Below are positions 55,668-63,486 of a DNA stretch of 64,000 nt, piece by piece. Under the pieces are notes generated by a model, which saw only the letters and a list, made by a program, of their open reading frames with translations, was not told where the DNA came from and ran no database searches. This DNA is from Saprospiraceae bacterium (GTDB lineage: Bacteria; Bacteroidota; Bacteroidia; Chitinophagales; Saprospiraceae). The translations under genes and the position numbers were made by a program. How positions within the stretch are numbered: the stretch's first letter is position 1; each line of letters starts with the position of its first letter. The stretch is taken from positions 62,001 through 126,000 of the forward strand of contig JADKAE010000001.1 of NCBI GenBank assembly GCA_016715405.1, given 5' to 3'.

Positions 55668-56780
55668 TTACGCGTGTCTTTTTTCGGGATACAATTGCAA
55701 CAGGCCTTCCTCGCTAGCCGGACAGATACCGCGGTCGGTAATCAGCCCTGTAACCAGCCGGGCAGGGGTTACGTCGAAGCCGTAGTTGGCGGCGGGGCTT
55801 CCGGCAGGGGCGATGAGTACCTGTTTTATGCGCCCTTCGTGCAGCCCTTGTACGTATTTTACCTCGTCATCGCCGCGTTGTTCGATGGGAATTTCGTGTA
55901 GCCCGTCGCGCAATTGCCAGTCTATCGTAGAGGAAGGCAAGGCCACGTAAAACGGAACGCCGTTGTCGAAGGCAGCCAGCGCTTTGAGGTAGGTGCCGAT
56001 TTTGTTGGCCACGTCGCCGGTACGCGTGGTGCGGTCGGTGCCTACAATGACTATATCCACCATGCCGTGTTGCATAAGGTGACCGCCGGCGTTGTCGGTG
56101 ATGATGGTATGTGGTATGCCGTGCTGTAGCAATTCAAAAGCAGTGAGTTGAGCGCCCTGGTTGCGGGGCCGGGTTTCATCCACCCATACCTGCACCGGAA
56201 TGCCCTTATCGTGTGCCAGGTATACCGGCGCCAATGCCGTGCCGTAATCGACACAGGCCAGCCAGCCGGCATTGCAATGGGTGAGTATGCGCACAGGGCG
56301 ACCGGGATGTTGGCTGTGAATAGCCTCGATCAGGGGCAGGCCGTATTCGCCGATACGACGGCATTGCGCTACGCTTTCCTGGGCCAGCACACCCGCTTCC
56401 CATTTGGCCGCCTCCTGCATTTGCGTTAGCGACTGTCCGGGCGCCAATGCCGCTACCATGCGATCCACGGCAAAAAACAAGTCGACAGCCGTCGGTCGAG
56501 CGCTTTTGAGCTGGGCAGTCCAAAGCAACAAATGCTCATGGGCAGTTTCTGCATCGGGCGCCTGAAGTAAGGCCAAGTACAACCCGTAGCCCGCCGTTAC
56601 CCCGATGAGCGGCGCTCCACGCACGTGCATATCGCGGATGGCCGCTACGCAATCTTCGAGCGTACGCAAGTCTTCAATTACCACCTCGTGCGGAAAACGC
56701 CGCTGGTCAAACGTATGCACTACCGAGGGATCAGCCTCGTCGAGCCAGATGGTTTGGTAATGACGGCCATTTATTTTCAT
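55668..56780 (-). CDS. mtnA: S-methyl-5-thioribose-1-phosphate isomerase MtnA
   Basis: A 370-residue enzyme converting methylthioribose-1-phosphate to methylthioribulose-1-phosphate. Blocks: MHVRGAPLIGVTAGYG, LTHCNAGWLA with the catalytic Cys, VDETRPRNQGAQLTAFEL, VGTDRTTRTGDVANKIGT with the catalytic Asp. The next gene's start codon abuts its stop. The 62-bp gap to alkB upstream on the same strand is filled by heptamer arrays. Confidence 0.94.
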   Translation of the reverse strand: MKINGRHYQTIWLDEADPSVVHTFDQRRFPHEVVIEDLRTLEDCVAAIRDMHVRGAPLIGVTAGYGLYLALLQAPDAETAHEHLLLWTAQLKSARPTAVDLFFAVDRMVAALAPGQSLTQMQEAAKWEAGVLAQESVAQCRRIGEYGLPLIEAIHSQHPGRPVRILTHCNAGWLACVDYGTALAPVYLAHDKGIPVQVWVDETRPRNQGAQLTAFELLQHGIPHTIITDNAGGHLMQHGMVDIVIVGTDRTTRTGDVANKIGTYLKALAAFDNGVPFYVALPSSTIDWQLRDGLHEIPIEQRGDDEVKYVQGLHEGRIKQVLIAPAGSPAANYGFDVTPARLVTGLITDRGICPASEEGLLQLYPEKRHA

Positions 56781-56791
56781 AAAAATGATTT

Positions 56792-56859
56792 AGTGAACAG
56801 TGAACAGTGAACAGTGAACAGTGAACTGATGCCATGAACTGTTCACTGTTCACTGTTCC
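56792..56859. repeat. Opposed AGTGAAC/GTTCACT heptamer arrays
   Basis: AGTGAAC five times (56792-56826), 8 bases (TGATGCCAT region), then GTTCACT twice and a partial copy (56841-56859). The right array contains the alkB stop codon (56843-56845). Confidence 0.88.
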
Positions 56860-57895
56860 TGCTCACAGATTCCACCCTCCTATCCATTACCCCAAACCAC
56901 AGCGGCGGCACGAGCGATAAAATAATCGAGCTGGGATACCCCAGGGGCAGTTGGGGACTTTCATCCCAGTGCCGCAAAATCTGGTATTTGCGCGAAGCTT
57001 TATAATGGTGGTCGGAATGGCGCGTAAGCTCATACAGCAGGATGCGGCCCAATTCGTGGTTGGAATTCCAGGAATGGCGGGGCGTCACCGGCTCGTAGCG
57101 TCCATTATCGAGTTGACGGCGGCGCAGTCCGTAGTGTTCTACATAATTGACGGTTTCCAGCAATAGAAAACCTACCACGGCGATAGCAAGGGCATAAGGT
57201 AAAATACCCCAGCCGAAGACTGCTCCGATCAGCAACAGGTAGACCGCCTGAATGACCTGAAACTGCGTCATCTGGTTGTGCCACGACCATGGCGACAGGC
57301 CCTCTTTGGCCAGGCGCTCATGTTCCAAGTGCCAGGCATTGAGATAACCTTTCACCACCGAACGCACCCAAAAGGCGTATACGGTTTGCCCCTTGCACGC
57401 GGAGGCGGGGTCGAGGTCGGTGGCTACGTTTTTGTGGTGGCCGCGGTTGTGTTCTATAAAAAAATGCACGTACAAGGCCGGCAGCAGCAATATCTTAGCC
57501 ATCCATTGTTCATAGCGCTTGGCGCGATGCCCCAACTCGTGGCCTACATTGATGCCCATGCTGCCCACCGCCAGGCCTACACTGATGGTTGACCCCGCAA
57601 TTTCCCATACAGAAAGCGTACCGCTGCTCACCACCTGAAAGTAATACGCCATCAAGGCATACAAAATCGGGATGTTGAGATACAACAACACATCGAAAAA
57701 GCGGACTTTCGATTGGAGTTGCTCTGCTTCCGGGTCGAGATTTTCTTCGGTGCCGGGAAGAAAAAATTCCATGACAGGCACGGCCACAAAAGCTACGTAA
57801 AAGCTGCCGGGAGACCAGGGCCCCTGAAAATAAAGCCCCGCGAACGCAGCAAAAGGCACAGTATAAGCCAATAAATACTTGGCGTCTTTCCACAT
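56843..57895 (-). CDS. alkB: Alkane 1-monooxygenase AlkB
   Basis: A 350-residue integral-membrane di-iron enzyme oxidising medium-chain alkanes to 1-alkanols. His motifs: NVGHELGHR, EHNRGHH, NYVEHYG and RHSDHH, all eight-or-more His present. Six predicted spans. Needs an electron-transfer partner, probably the divergent reductase at 57967. The last codons (NSEQ and stop) come from a heptamer array, so the native end has been overwritten by repeat DNA. A related possibility is a xylene or fatty-acid monooxygenase of the same family. Confidence 0.92.
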   Translation of the reverse strand: MWKDAKYLLAYTVPFAAFAGLYFQGPWSPGSFYVAFVAVPVMEFFLPGTEENLDPEAEQLQSKVRFFDVLLYLNIPILYALMAYYFQVVSSGTLSVWEIAGSTISVGLAVGSMGINVGHELGHRAKRYEQWMAKILLLPALYVHFFIEHNRGHHKNVATDLDPASACKGQTVYAFWVRSVVKGYLNAWHLEHERLAKEGLSPWSWHNQMTQFQVIQAVYLLLIGAVFGWGILPYALAIAVVGFLLLETVNYVEHYGLRRRQLDNGRYEPVTPRHSWNSNHELGRILLYELTRHSDHHYKASRKYQILRHWDESPQLPLGYPSSIILSLVPPLWFGVMDRRVESVSRNSEQ

Positions 57896-57908
57896 ATCTT
57901 TACATTTG
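57878..57908 (+). promoter_or_regulatory. Promoter of the reductase gene
   Basis: CTTG (57878-57881), 19 bp, TACATTTG (57901-57908). It lies in the alkB/reductase divergent gap and reaches into the first codons of alkB, so the two genes share regulatory DNA. Confidence 0.6.
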
Positions 57909-57966
57909 CATCCAAAATTGAACTGTAGGTCTTAATAGATGTTTCAAGTTAGAACTTATTCACCAT

Positions 57967-59067
57967 ATGAGCAAACCGTTTCATCCGCTTACCGTAAAAG
58001 AAATCGTCCCCGAAGCAAAAGACGCCGTATCTGTTACTTTTGAAGTGCCCGAGGCGCTAAAAGAAGAATACGCATACACGCAGGGACAGCACCTCACGCT
58101 AAAGTTTCAGATAAAAGGCAAGGAAGTCCGCCGCGCCTATTCAATGTGCAGTTGCCCGCTGGAACCCCACCTCACCATAACGGTCAAGCGGGTAAAAGGC
58201 GGCGTGGTGTCGAATTATATCAACGACAACCTCAAACCCGGCGACGTAGTCGATGTGTTACCGCCTGAGGGTCGCTTTTATACGCCATTGAATGAAGACC
58301 AGCGCAAAACCTACTATATGTTTGGCGCAGGAAGCGGCATTACGCCTCTTTATTCGATGATAAAAACCATCCTGGAAAAAGAGCCGCAAAGCGAAATCCA
58401 CTTGCTATACGGCAACCGCGAAGAGGAAAATATTATTTTCAGGGAGCCGCTGGCCCAACTGGCTACGCGGTATGCCGGCCAGCTGCACGTCACCCACATG
58501 CTAAGCCAGCCGCGCCGGGAAAAATCCAAAGGTATCGCCGGCATTTTCGGCAAGGGCACGCTAACGTGGCAGGGCAAAACCGGCCGCATCGACGCCAGCC
58601 AGGTCAATGCTTTCCTCGATGAACACTCCGCCCGCACCAAAGAAACGGAATACCTCGTGTGCGGCCCCGGCACAATGATAGATATCGTGGAACAAGCTCT
58701 AAAAACCCGCGGTATCGACAAAAAGCATATCCACTCCGAGCATTTCACCACCGCCTCTATCGACGACGCCGACCGCATCAAAGGCGCCGACGGCGCCCAA
58801 GTGAAGGTAACACTCAGCGGCCAACAGATCGAGATATCCGTCCCCGCAGGCAAAACAATCCTGAGCACTTTGCTGGACAATAAATACGACCCGCCCTATT
58901 CATGTACTTCGGGCGCCTGTTCTACCTGTATGGCCAAGGTGACCAAGGGCAGTGTAAAAATGGACGTGTGCTACGCCCTCGACGAAGAAGAAGTGGCAGA
59001 AGGCTACGTACTCACCTGCCAGTCGCACCCGACAAGTGCGGAGGTGGAGATTAATTATGATATATAG
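57967..59067 (+). CDS. Ferredoxin-NAD(P)H oxidoreductase, PaaE-like
   Basis: A 366-residue protein in three parts: FAD domain (RRAYSMCSCP with the FAD-binding RxYS, about residue 58), NAD-binding domain (FGAGSGITPLYSMIKTIL; LVCGPGTMID), and C-terminal plant-type 2Fe-2S ferredoxin (PPYSCTSGACSTCMAKV...LTCQSHP with four Cys). This is the PaaE/class I oxygenase-reductase layout. Next to alkB in divergent orientation, so it is the likely electron donor to the hydroxylase. Heptamers GTTGTGG (59070-59090) begin right after the stop. Confidence 0.92.
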   Translation: MSKPFHPLTVKEIVPEAKDAVSVTFEVPEALKEEYAYTQGQHLTLKFQIKGKEVRRAYSMCSCPLEPHLTITVKRVKGGVVSNYINDNLKPGDVVDVLPPEGRFYTPLNEDQRKTYYMFGAGSGITPLYSMIKTILEKEPQSEIHLLYGNREEENIIFREPLAQLATRYAGQLHVTHMLSQPRREKSKGIAGIFGKGTLTWQGKTGRIDASQVNAFLDEHSARTKETEYLVCGPGTMIDIVEQALKTRGIDKKHIHSEHFTTASIDDADRIKGADGAQVKVTLSGQQIEISVPAGKTILSTLLDNKYDPPYSCTSGACSTCMAKVTKGSVKMDVCYALDEEEVAEGYVLTCQSHPTSAEVEINYDI

Positions 59068-59089
59068 GGGTTGTGGGTTGTGGGTTGTG

Positions 59090-59269
59090 TCAGCTTGTAA
59101 TGTCGTCAACTTTAGGAAAATTCAAGCGATATTTTTTTTCCCACAGAGGTACACAGAGTTCACACGGAGTTTCACTGAGCTAGATGTTGACTCCGTGTAA
59201 CTCTGTGTGAACTCCGTGAAACTCCGTGGTTAAATAATCGGCTTAATTTGACGACATTAGTTTCAGCTT
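59090..59269. mobile_element. Inverted-repeat element with CAGAG/CGGAG palindromes
   Basis: Outer arms TAATGTCGTCAA (59098-59109) and TTGACGACATTA (59248-59259) are perfect complements. Inside (59139-59234) are palindromic words CACAGAG, CACGGAG, GTTTCAC related to those at 29303-29398. TCAGCTT stands on both sides (59090-59096 and 59263-59269). The right arm encodes the last residues of the serine hydrolase gene. Confidence 0.55.
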
Positions 59270-60424
59270 ATGTTGGATGCGAGGGGTAAGCTCGGTAATA
59301 AAGAAAGCGTCCGCCTTATCCAGTATCCTTTCATCTTTCATTCCGGAGCGATTATACATAATTACACTACCTACACTCAATTCAGGATAAACTCTGAGTT
59401 CGATGTAGTATCCACCGCCACCGCCTGCATGTGAAAAATATTTGTTTCCCTTCAGCAAACCTGTGTACCACGAAAGCGACATACCGGTTGGTTTGCTTTT
59501 GATAGTACTTTCCGTGAAAAGTATTTGCTTGTACTTGTCATTTAAAAGAATTGAGTTGGGTCGTAGCAATGTTTGCGCATATTTAATCAGACCCGATGAC
59601 GAGCCAAACATTCCTCCGTATGCTGTGCCATTGTTATAGAAAAAATTGAAGGGTTTCCACTTGCCTTCGCGCTTACCCATAAATTTTTGCTTGTCAAAAA
59701 GGAATCCGAAAATGGCATTACTGAATGACCACCATTTGTGATAGCCGGTGGCGTGAAGGGAAGAGTCGATCTGAAAACTTAATTCCGATTTGTCAATACC
59801 ACTTCTATCCATGATATTTTCCTTTACGTAATCTTCCAGTGTTTTGCCAGAAACGCTCTCCACCAACTGACCGAGAATCACATATCCCAAATTGCTGTAT
59901 TTAAAAGCTGTTCCAGGCTCGAAGTCCAACTTGGGGTGTTCTTTAAACACTTCATCAAAAAATTTATTACGGTCAAATCCCGAATGTTCTTCAGCCAAAT
60001 GAATCCAGCGGAGCGGGAGCGGGTTGGGAATGCCCGAAGTATGACTTAATAGTTGTTCGACCGTAATTTGCTTTTGATAAGGAAATTCCGGTAAATAAAA
60101 AGATACGGGTTTGCTTAACTCCACTTTTCCTTCTTCGGCAAGTTGCAGTACCGACAGGGCCGTGAAAGTTTTCGTAACAGAATAGAGGTGATAGGTAGTA
60201 GAAGAATCAATTTGCTCACGTGACTTTACATTCTTCAATCCGTAACGTCTTTCATAAATAATACTATCCGTATCAAAAAAAACGTATTGAATCGAAGGCG
60301 TTTGATGATTATCGACCTGGGCTTTTAAGAAATCATTTATGTTTTTCATGTTGTGCGTGTTAAAATCCATAAGCAAAAATACAATACAACCAACTGCAAG
60401 AACAGAGACTATTATCATTCTCAT
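59243..60424 (-). CDS. Serine hydrolase, beta-lactamase class C fold
   Basis: A 393-residue protein with a hydrophobic N-terminal anchor (MIIVSVLAVGCIVFLLM). Motifs: SVTKTFTALSVLQL (SxxK), YSNLGYVILGQLVES (YxN) and FSHAGGGGGYYIEL (third motif). A paralogue in fold, not in close sequence, of the gene at 33883. AT-rich; its last codons (MSSN) come from the inverted-repeat element. Likely a periplasmic esterase or peptidase of the AmpC/AmpH group. Same strand as the Crp/Fnr regulator gene 163 bp upstream. Confidence 0.88.
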   Translation of the reverse strand: MRMIIVSVLAVGCIVFLLMDFNTHNMKNINDFLKAQVDNHQTPSIQYVFFDTDSIIYERRYGLKNVKSREQIDSSTTYHLYSVTKTFTALSVLQLAEEGKVELSKPVSFYLPEFPYQKQITVEQLLSHTSGIPNPLPLRWIHLAEEHSGFDRNKFFDEVFKEHPKLDFEPGTAFKYSNLGYVILGQLVESVSGKTLEDYVKENIMDRSGIDKSELSFQIDSSLHATGYHKWWSFSNAIFGFLFDKQKFMGKREGKWKPFNFFYNNGTAYGGMFGSSSGLIKYAQTLLRPNSILLNDKYKQILFTESTIKSKPTGMSLSWYTGLLKGNKYFSHAGGGGGYYIELRVYPELSVGSVIMYNRSGMKDERILDKADAFFITELTPRIQHKLKLMSSN

Positions 60425-60587
60425 ATCTGTCGATGTTTTAGTGTTAACTCATCACCCAATACAATTCATTGAAGTGCTGTCGAATGATGCGTTCAATTGT
60501 TTATGCAAAGAAACGCACAAACAAAGCGCATGGAGTTATCAATTGATAAGAAGAGACTTAACAATTGATAAGAAATTAAAAAACGAT

Positions 60588-61178
60588 TTAATTTTTTGCA
60601 AGTTCGTTCCTTAACCTGCTGAACGAAACAGGTGTGATACCAAGAAAAGAAGCGATCACGGTATGAGGAATAATATTTTCGAGAAGAGGATAGTGGGTTC
60701 TAAAATATAAGAGCCTGTCTTTTGCATTGAACGTGCGAAACAATACTTCAAAGTTGAGACTTCGGATAAACTCTTTTTCAACAACAGCTCGCCCAAACAT
60801 TCTGATTTGTTGGTTCTGTTCGCTGATGTCGCGGAAAGTCCCGGCCGGAACTTTCAAATAAGTGCAGTCAGTCAATGCCTGAAGTGAAAATATACTTTGG
60901 CCATTGGTTGTTCTTGTAAAGTGAGGTGTAATAACAATCTCATTTTGATATATCCCGGTTGTACATTTTTGCAACTCATCATCCATATTAAAGCGGTGCG
61001 AAACCCCCTCCAATTGAAAATATTCAAATGCATTATACTTATTCTCGTGAAAGACTATTTCATTTTTCATTGAGGTTTCAATTTCACCATTCTCAAATAT
61101 CAAATCAACGGCAGTTGACCCCACGGGCGCGTAGGCATTAAGTATCCGGGTTAAGATATGTTTGAATTCCTTTTCCAT
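60588..61178 (-). CDS. Crp/Fnr-family transcription regulator
   Basis: A 196-residue protein: cyclic-nucleotide-binding-like jelly roll (about 10-130; ENGEIETSMKNEIVFHENKYN, FEYFQLEGVSHRF) and a C-terminal helix-turn-helix (IIPHTVIASFLGITPVSFSRLRNELAKN). The phosphate-binding cassette of true CRP is not obvious, as in many Bacteroidota members. It may control the AT-rich gene group around it. Confidence 0.9.
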   Translation of the reverse strand: MEKEFKHILTRILNAYAPVGSTAVDLIFENGEIETSMKNEIVFHENKYNAFEYFQLEGVSHRFNMDDELQKCTTGIYQNEIVITPHFTRTTNGQSIFSLQALTDCTYLKVPAGTFRDISEQNQQIRMFGRAVVEKEFIRSLNFEVLFRTFNAKDRLLYFRTHYPLLENIIPHTVIASFLGITPVSFSRLRNELAKN

Positions 61179-61187
61179 TTAGACTTA

Positions 61188-61382
61188 TATTAGTTTTACT
61201 TTGTCACTTTGAAATTTCGCATGAAACATGTAAACATATTGCGCCCCGCTGGGGCTTTTGGGGCATCTTTAAAGGCCCGGAGGGCCGAAATATTGGTAGA
61301 ACCGGCAATAAAAAGATCTCAAAAGCTCCGGAGGAGCGTAATATGCGGTATGCCTGGTTTAAAGTGACAAAGTAGTATTAGT
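61188..61382. mobile_element. Compound element: 14-bp inverted ends, 7-bp direct flanks, three REP-like hairpins
   Basis: TATTAGT lies at 61188-61194 and 61376-61382. Within them TACTTTGTCACTTT (61197-61210) faces its perfect complement (61361-61374). Inside are three tight stem-loops with 3-base loops: GCCCCgctGGGGC (61243-61255), GGCCCggaGGGCC (61274-61286) and GCTCCggaGGAGC (61325-61337), the last two followed by GAAATAT or GTAATAT. No ORF. It fills half of the 370-bp gap between the regulator and the DUF4386 gene. Confidence 0.65.
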
Positions 61383-61548
61383 AACAAGGCAAAAGTAGCC
61401 GAAGTGGGGCAATTTGAAAGCCGTCAATTCAAATATAGCACAAAGGCCGATACAATACAAATGTTAAATTACTTCCATCGGCCCCCATTTTGGCAATACC
61501 CTGTTAGCAGCCGGGCAATTTTTATTTCATTTTAAATCTGGTTTTACT
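61383..61548. other. Non-coding gap, nothing recognised
   Basis: The remaining 166 bp between the compound element and the DUF4386 gene. No promoter-like box on the minus strand, no hairpin of note, no ORF. It includes TTTTTATTTCATTTT just past the DUF4386 stop, which may help termination. Confidence 0.5.
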
Positions 61549-62250
61549 TCATGATTTTCTTAACCCTTTCACTACAAGGTAAATCCCCAATGAAAATTCA
61601 AACAAGGCAACCAACAGAGCAGATGCTCCTGCAAGGGGTGCTGTTCGATCAATGACTCCGAACATAATGGCAAAATAACCTGCAAACAATGGGAATGCAC
61701 CTACAATACCGATGAGTGCAAGGCCACGAGGCACCAGCCGTGATTGATAAAGTAATACCCCGAGAAGTAAATCATTGATGCCGGGCATAAAGCCTTGTCC
61801 TAACACAAAAATGCGGTCGTACATAGCCACAAGTGTCTGGGCAATGGGTATAGAAGAGGCCTGCGCACCTTGTTGATGCAGAGATACAGCTCCCAATAAA
61901 AACGCAACACCCATAAACATTGTACTTGCTTCAACAATGCGTGAAGCTATGAGGCCTATCGCAAGCGTTTGGTTCTGTTTCTTTAAAACAGTGTAAAGGA
62001 TTATAGAAGTAATAATTCCGCAAAGGGCAACGATGATTTCTAATATTCCACCAATAACAACATTGTTGTCGTTAGCATTGCTCAGCAAATAATTGGGCTC
62101 GTGAATTGGGAGGTACAGAAATAGTGTAGGAATTGATACAAAAGTTAGCAAGTAAAAGAACCCAGCCCAAAATGCCGTCTTGCGGTGCAATGGCAAAGCA
62201 CTATTTCTTAATGATACCAAATCATTGGTATTAGACATTGTAGATTTCAT
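61549..62250 (-). CDS. DUF4386 membrane protein
   Basis: A 233-residue protein with six predicted spans and the usual DUF4386 features: RKTAFWAGFFYLLTFVSIP at the start, ASRIVEASTMFMGV in the middle, and MPGINDLLLGVLLYQSRLVPRGLALIG. Family members are poorly characterised, frequently found with oxidoreductases in soil and sludge bacteria. It follows the FAD oxidoreductase gene by 13 bp, so they form an operon. Confidence 0.92.
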   Translation of the reverse strand: MKSTMSNTNDLVSLRNSALPLHRKTAFWAGFFYLLTFVSIPTLFLYLPIHEPNYLLSNANDNNVVIGGILEIIVALCGIITSIILYTVLKKQNQTLAIGLIASRIVEASTMFMGVAFLLGAVSLHQQGAQASSIPIAQTLVAMYDRIFVLGQGFMPGINDLLLGVLLYQSRLVPRGLALIGIVGAFPLFAGYFAIMFGVIDRTAPLAGASALLVALFEFSLGIYLVVKGLRKS

Positions 62251-62263
62251 ATTTTATTGGTTT

Positions 62264-63178
62264 TTAAATTGTGAAATGTTCTTCAACAAGTTCCTTGTTC
62301 ACCATCATACCCGCTATAGTTCCCATTGAAACCGCATTGGCTACAGTACGCATTCGGCTGGCATTATCACCACACGCATAGATTCCGTGAATACTTGTTT
62401 TTTGCATGGCATCTACTTTTAAATACCCATCTTCGGTTAGGATGCATCCCAACTGCTCTGGAATAGTACAATGTTGTATAAATGGCAGACGAGCGTACAA
62501 AGCTTTTATTTCTAATTTAGAATCGTCTTTAAATGCAATATATTTGATTCTGCCTTCAGTATGCTCAATTCTTTGAATTTCTTTTTCTTCCAGTCTAATA
62601 TTGTGGCTTAGCAGTGCAGCCATTTGTTCGGGCGTAAAGGTTGCTCTGCCCTGTGTGAATAAGGTTATATCTTTTGTCCAATTAGAAATGAGTTTGGCTA
62701 ATTCAAATCCGCCGTCTCCATTTACTAAAATTCCTGTGGCCAACCCCCTCACTTCATACCCATGGCAATACGGACAATGGAGGACAGATATGCCCCAGCA
62801 TTCGGAAACGCCTTGGATAGATGGCATTACATCTTTAATGCCCGTAGCAAAAATTAGTTTTTTTGCCGCGAACAATTTTCCGGATTGTGTCTGAATTTCA
62901 AAACCATTTTCCGTTTTAACGCCCTTAATAGCAAGGTCGTTCAAAAACTCCACTGTATCATACAACGATACTTGTTGTTTGGCAAGTGAGGCAATTTCTT
63001 TGGGCGGTTGCCCATCTTGTGTAAGAAAGTTATGCGATTGTGGTGTCTGGCTATTACATGGCAATCCGCTATCTATTACCAATACTTTTCGCAAGGCTCT
63101 ACCCAAAGCCATGGCTGCTGCCAGACCAGAATAGCTACCTCCTACAATAATGACCTCATAACATTTTATTGTACTCAT
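62264..63178 (-). CDS. Thioredoxin-reductase-like FAD/NAD(P) oxidoreductase
   Basis: A 304-residue flavoprotein: FAD site IIVGGSYSGLAAAMALGRA (about 9-27), redox-active CPYCHGYE (about 134), NADPH half-domain and C-terminal FAD block GIYACGDNASRM. The CxxC is in the class II thioredoxin-reductase place. No thioredoxin gene is next to it, so it may reduce a small molecule such as a dithiol antibiotic, as in the HlmI/GliT subgroup, or another protein. Confidence 0.9.
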   Translation of the reverse strand: MSTIKCYEVIIVGGSYSGLAAAMALGRALRKVLVIDSGLPCNSQTPQSHNFLTQDGQPPKEIASLAKQQVSLYDTVEFLNDLAIKGVKTENGFEIQTQSGKLFAAKKLIFATGIKDVMPSIQGVSECWGISVLHCPYCHGYEVRGLATGILVNGDGGFELAKLISNWTKDITLFTQGRATFTPEQMAALLSHNIRLEEKEIQRIEHTEGRIKYIAFKDDSKLEIKALYARLPFIQHCTIPEQLGCILTEDGYLKVDAMQKTSIHGIYACGDNASRMRTVANAVSMGTIAGMMVNKELVEEHFTI

Positions 63179-63256
63179 TGAATTTTTATTTTTCGCCCCG
63201 CTGCCCTCCCACTCTGCAGGATGAACCTTCGCCTTGACAATTGGAATTTACGCTCA

Positions 63257-63478
63257 TTATTTCTTTCCATTTTTAGACAATATATTTATGAAAAAATCTA
63301 TTGTCGGTACACCGGCAAATATTATCCACGGCACTAACACAAGTGTAAGTACTAACGTTTTCATAGGCAATGAAAATGTCGATAAATTCTCGCCAAACAA
63401 GTATAAAAACAAGGTAATAGAGGGATAAATCGCCAGCCAAATTTTTAGGGCTAATTTAAATTTTGACTTTATCATCAC
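63257..63478 (-). CDS. DUF2798 protein
   Basis: A 73-residue protein with two membrane spans (KIWLAIYPSITLFLYLFG and TLVLTLVLVPWIIFAGVP), matching the two-helix DUF2798 family. It lies 8 bp after the SDR gene and 78 bp before the FAD gene on the same strand. The role is unknown; such genes often neighbour SDR or quinone oxidoreductases under redox-responsive control. Confidence 0.85.
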   Translation of the reverse strand: MMIKSKFKLALKIWLAIYPSITLFLYLFGENLSTFSLPMKTLVLTLVLVPWIIFAGVPTIDFFINILSKNGKK

Positions 63479-63486
63479 AATATGAT

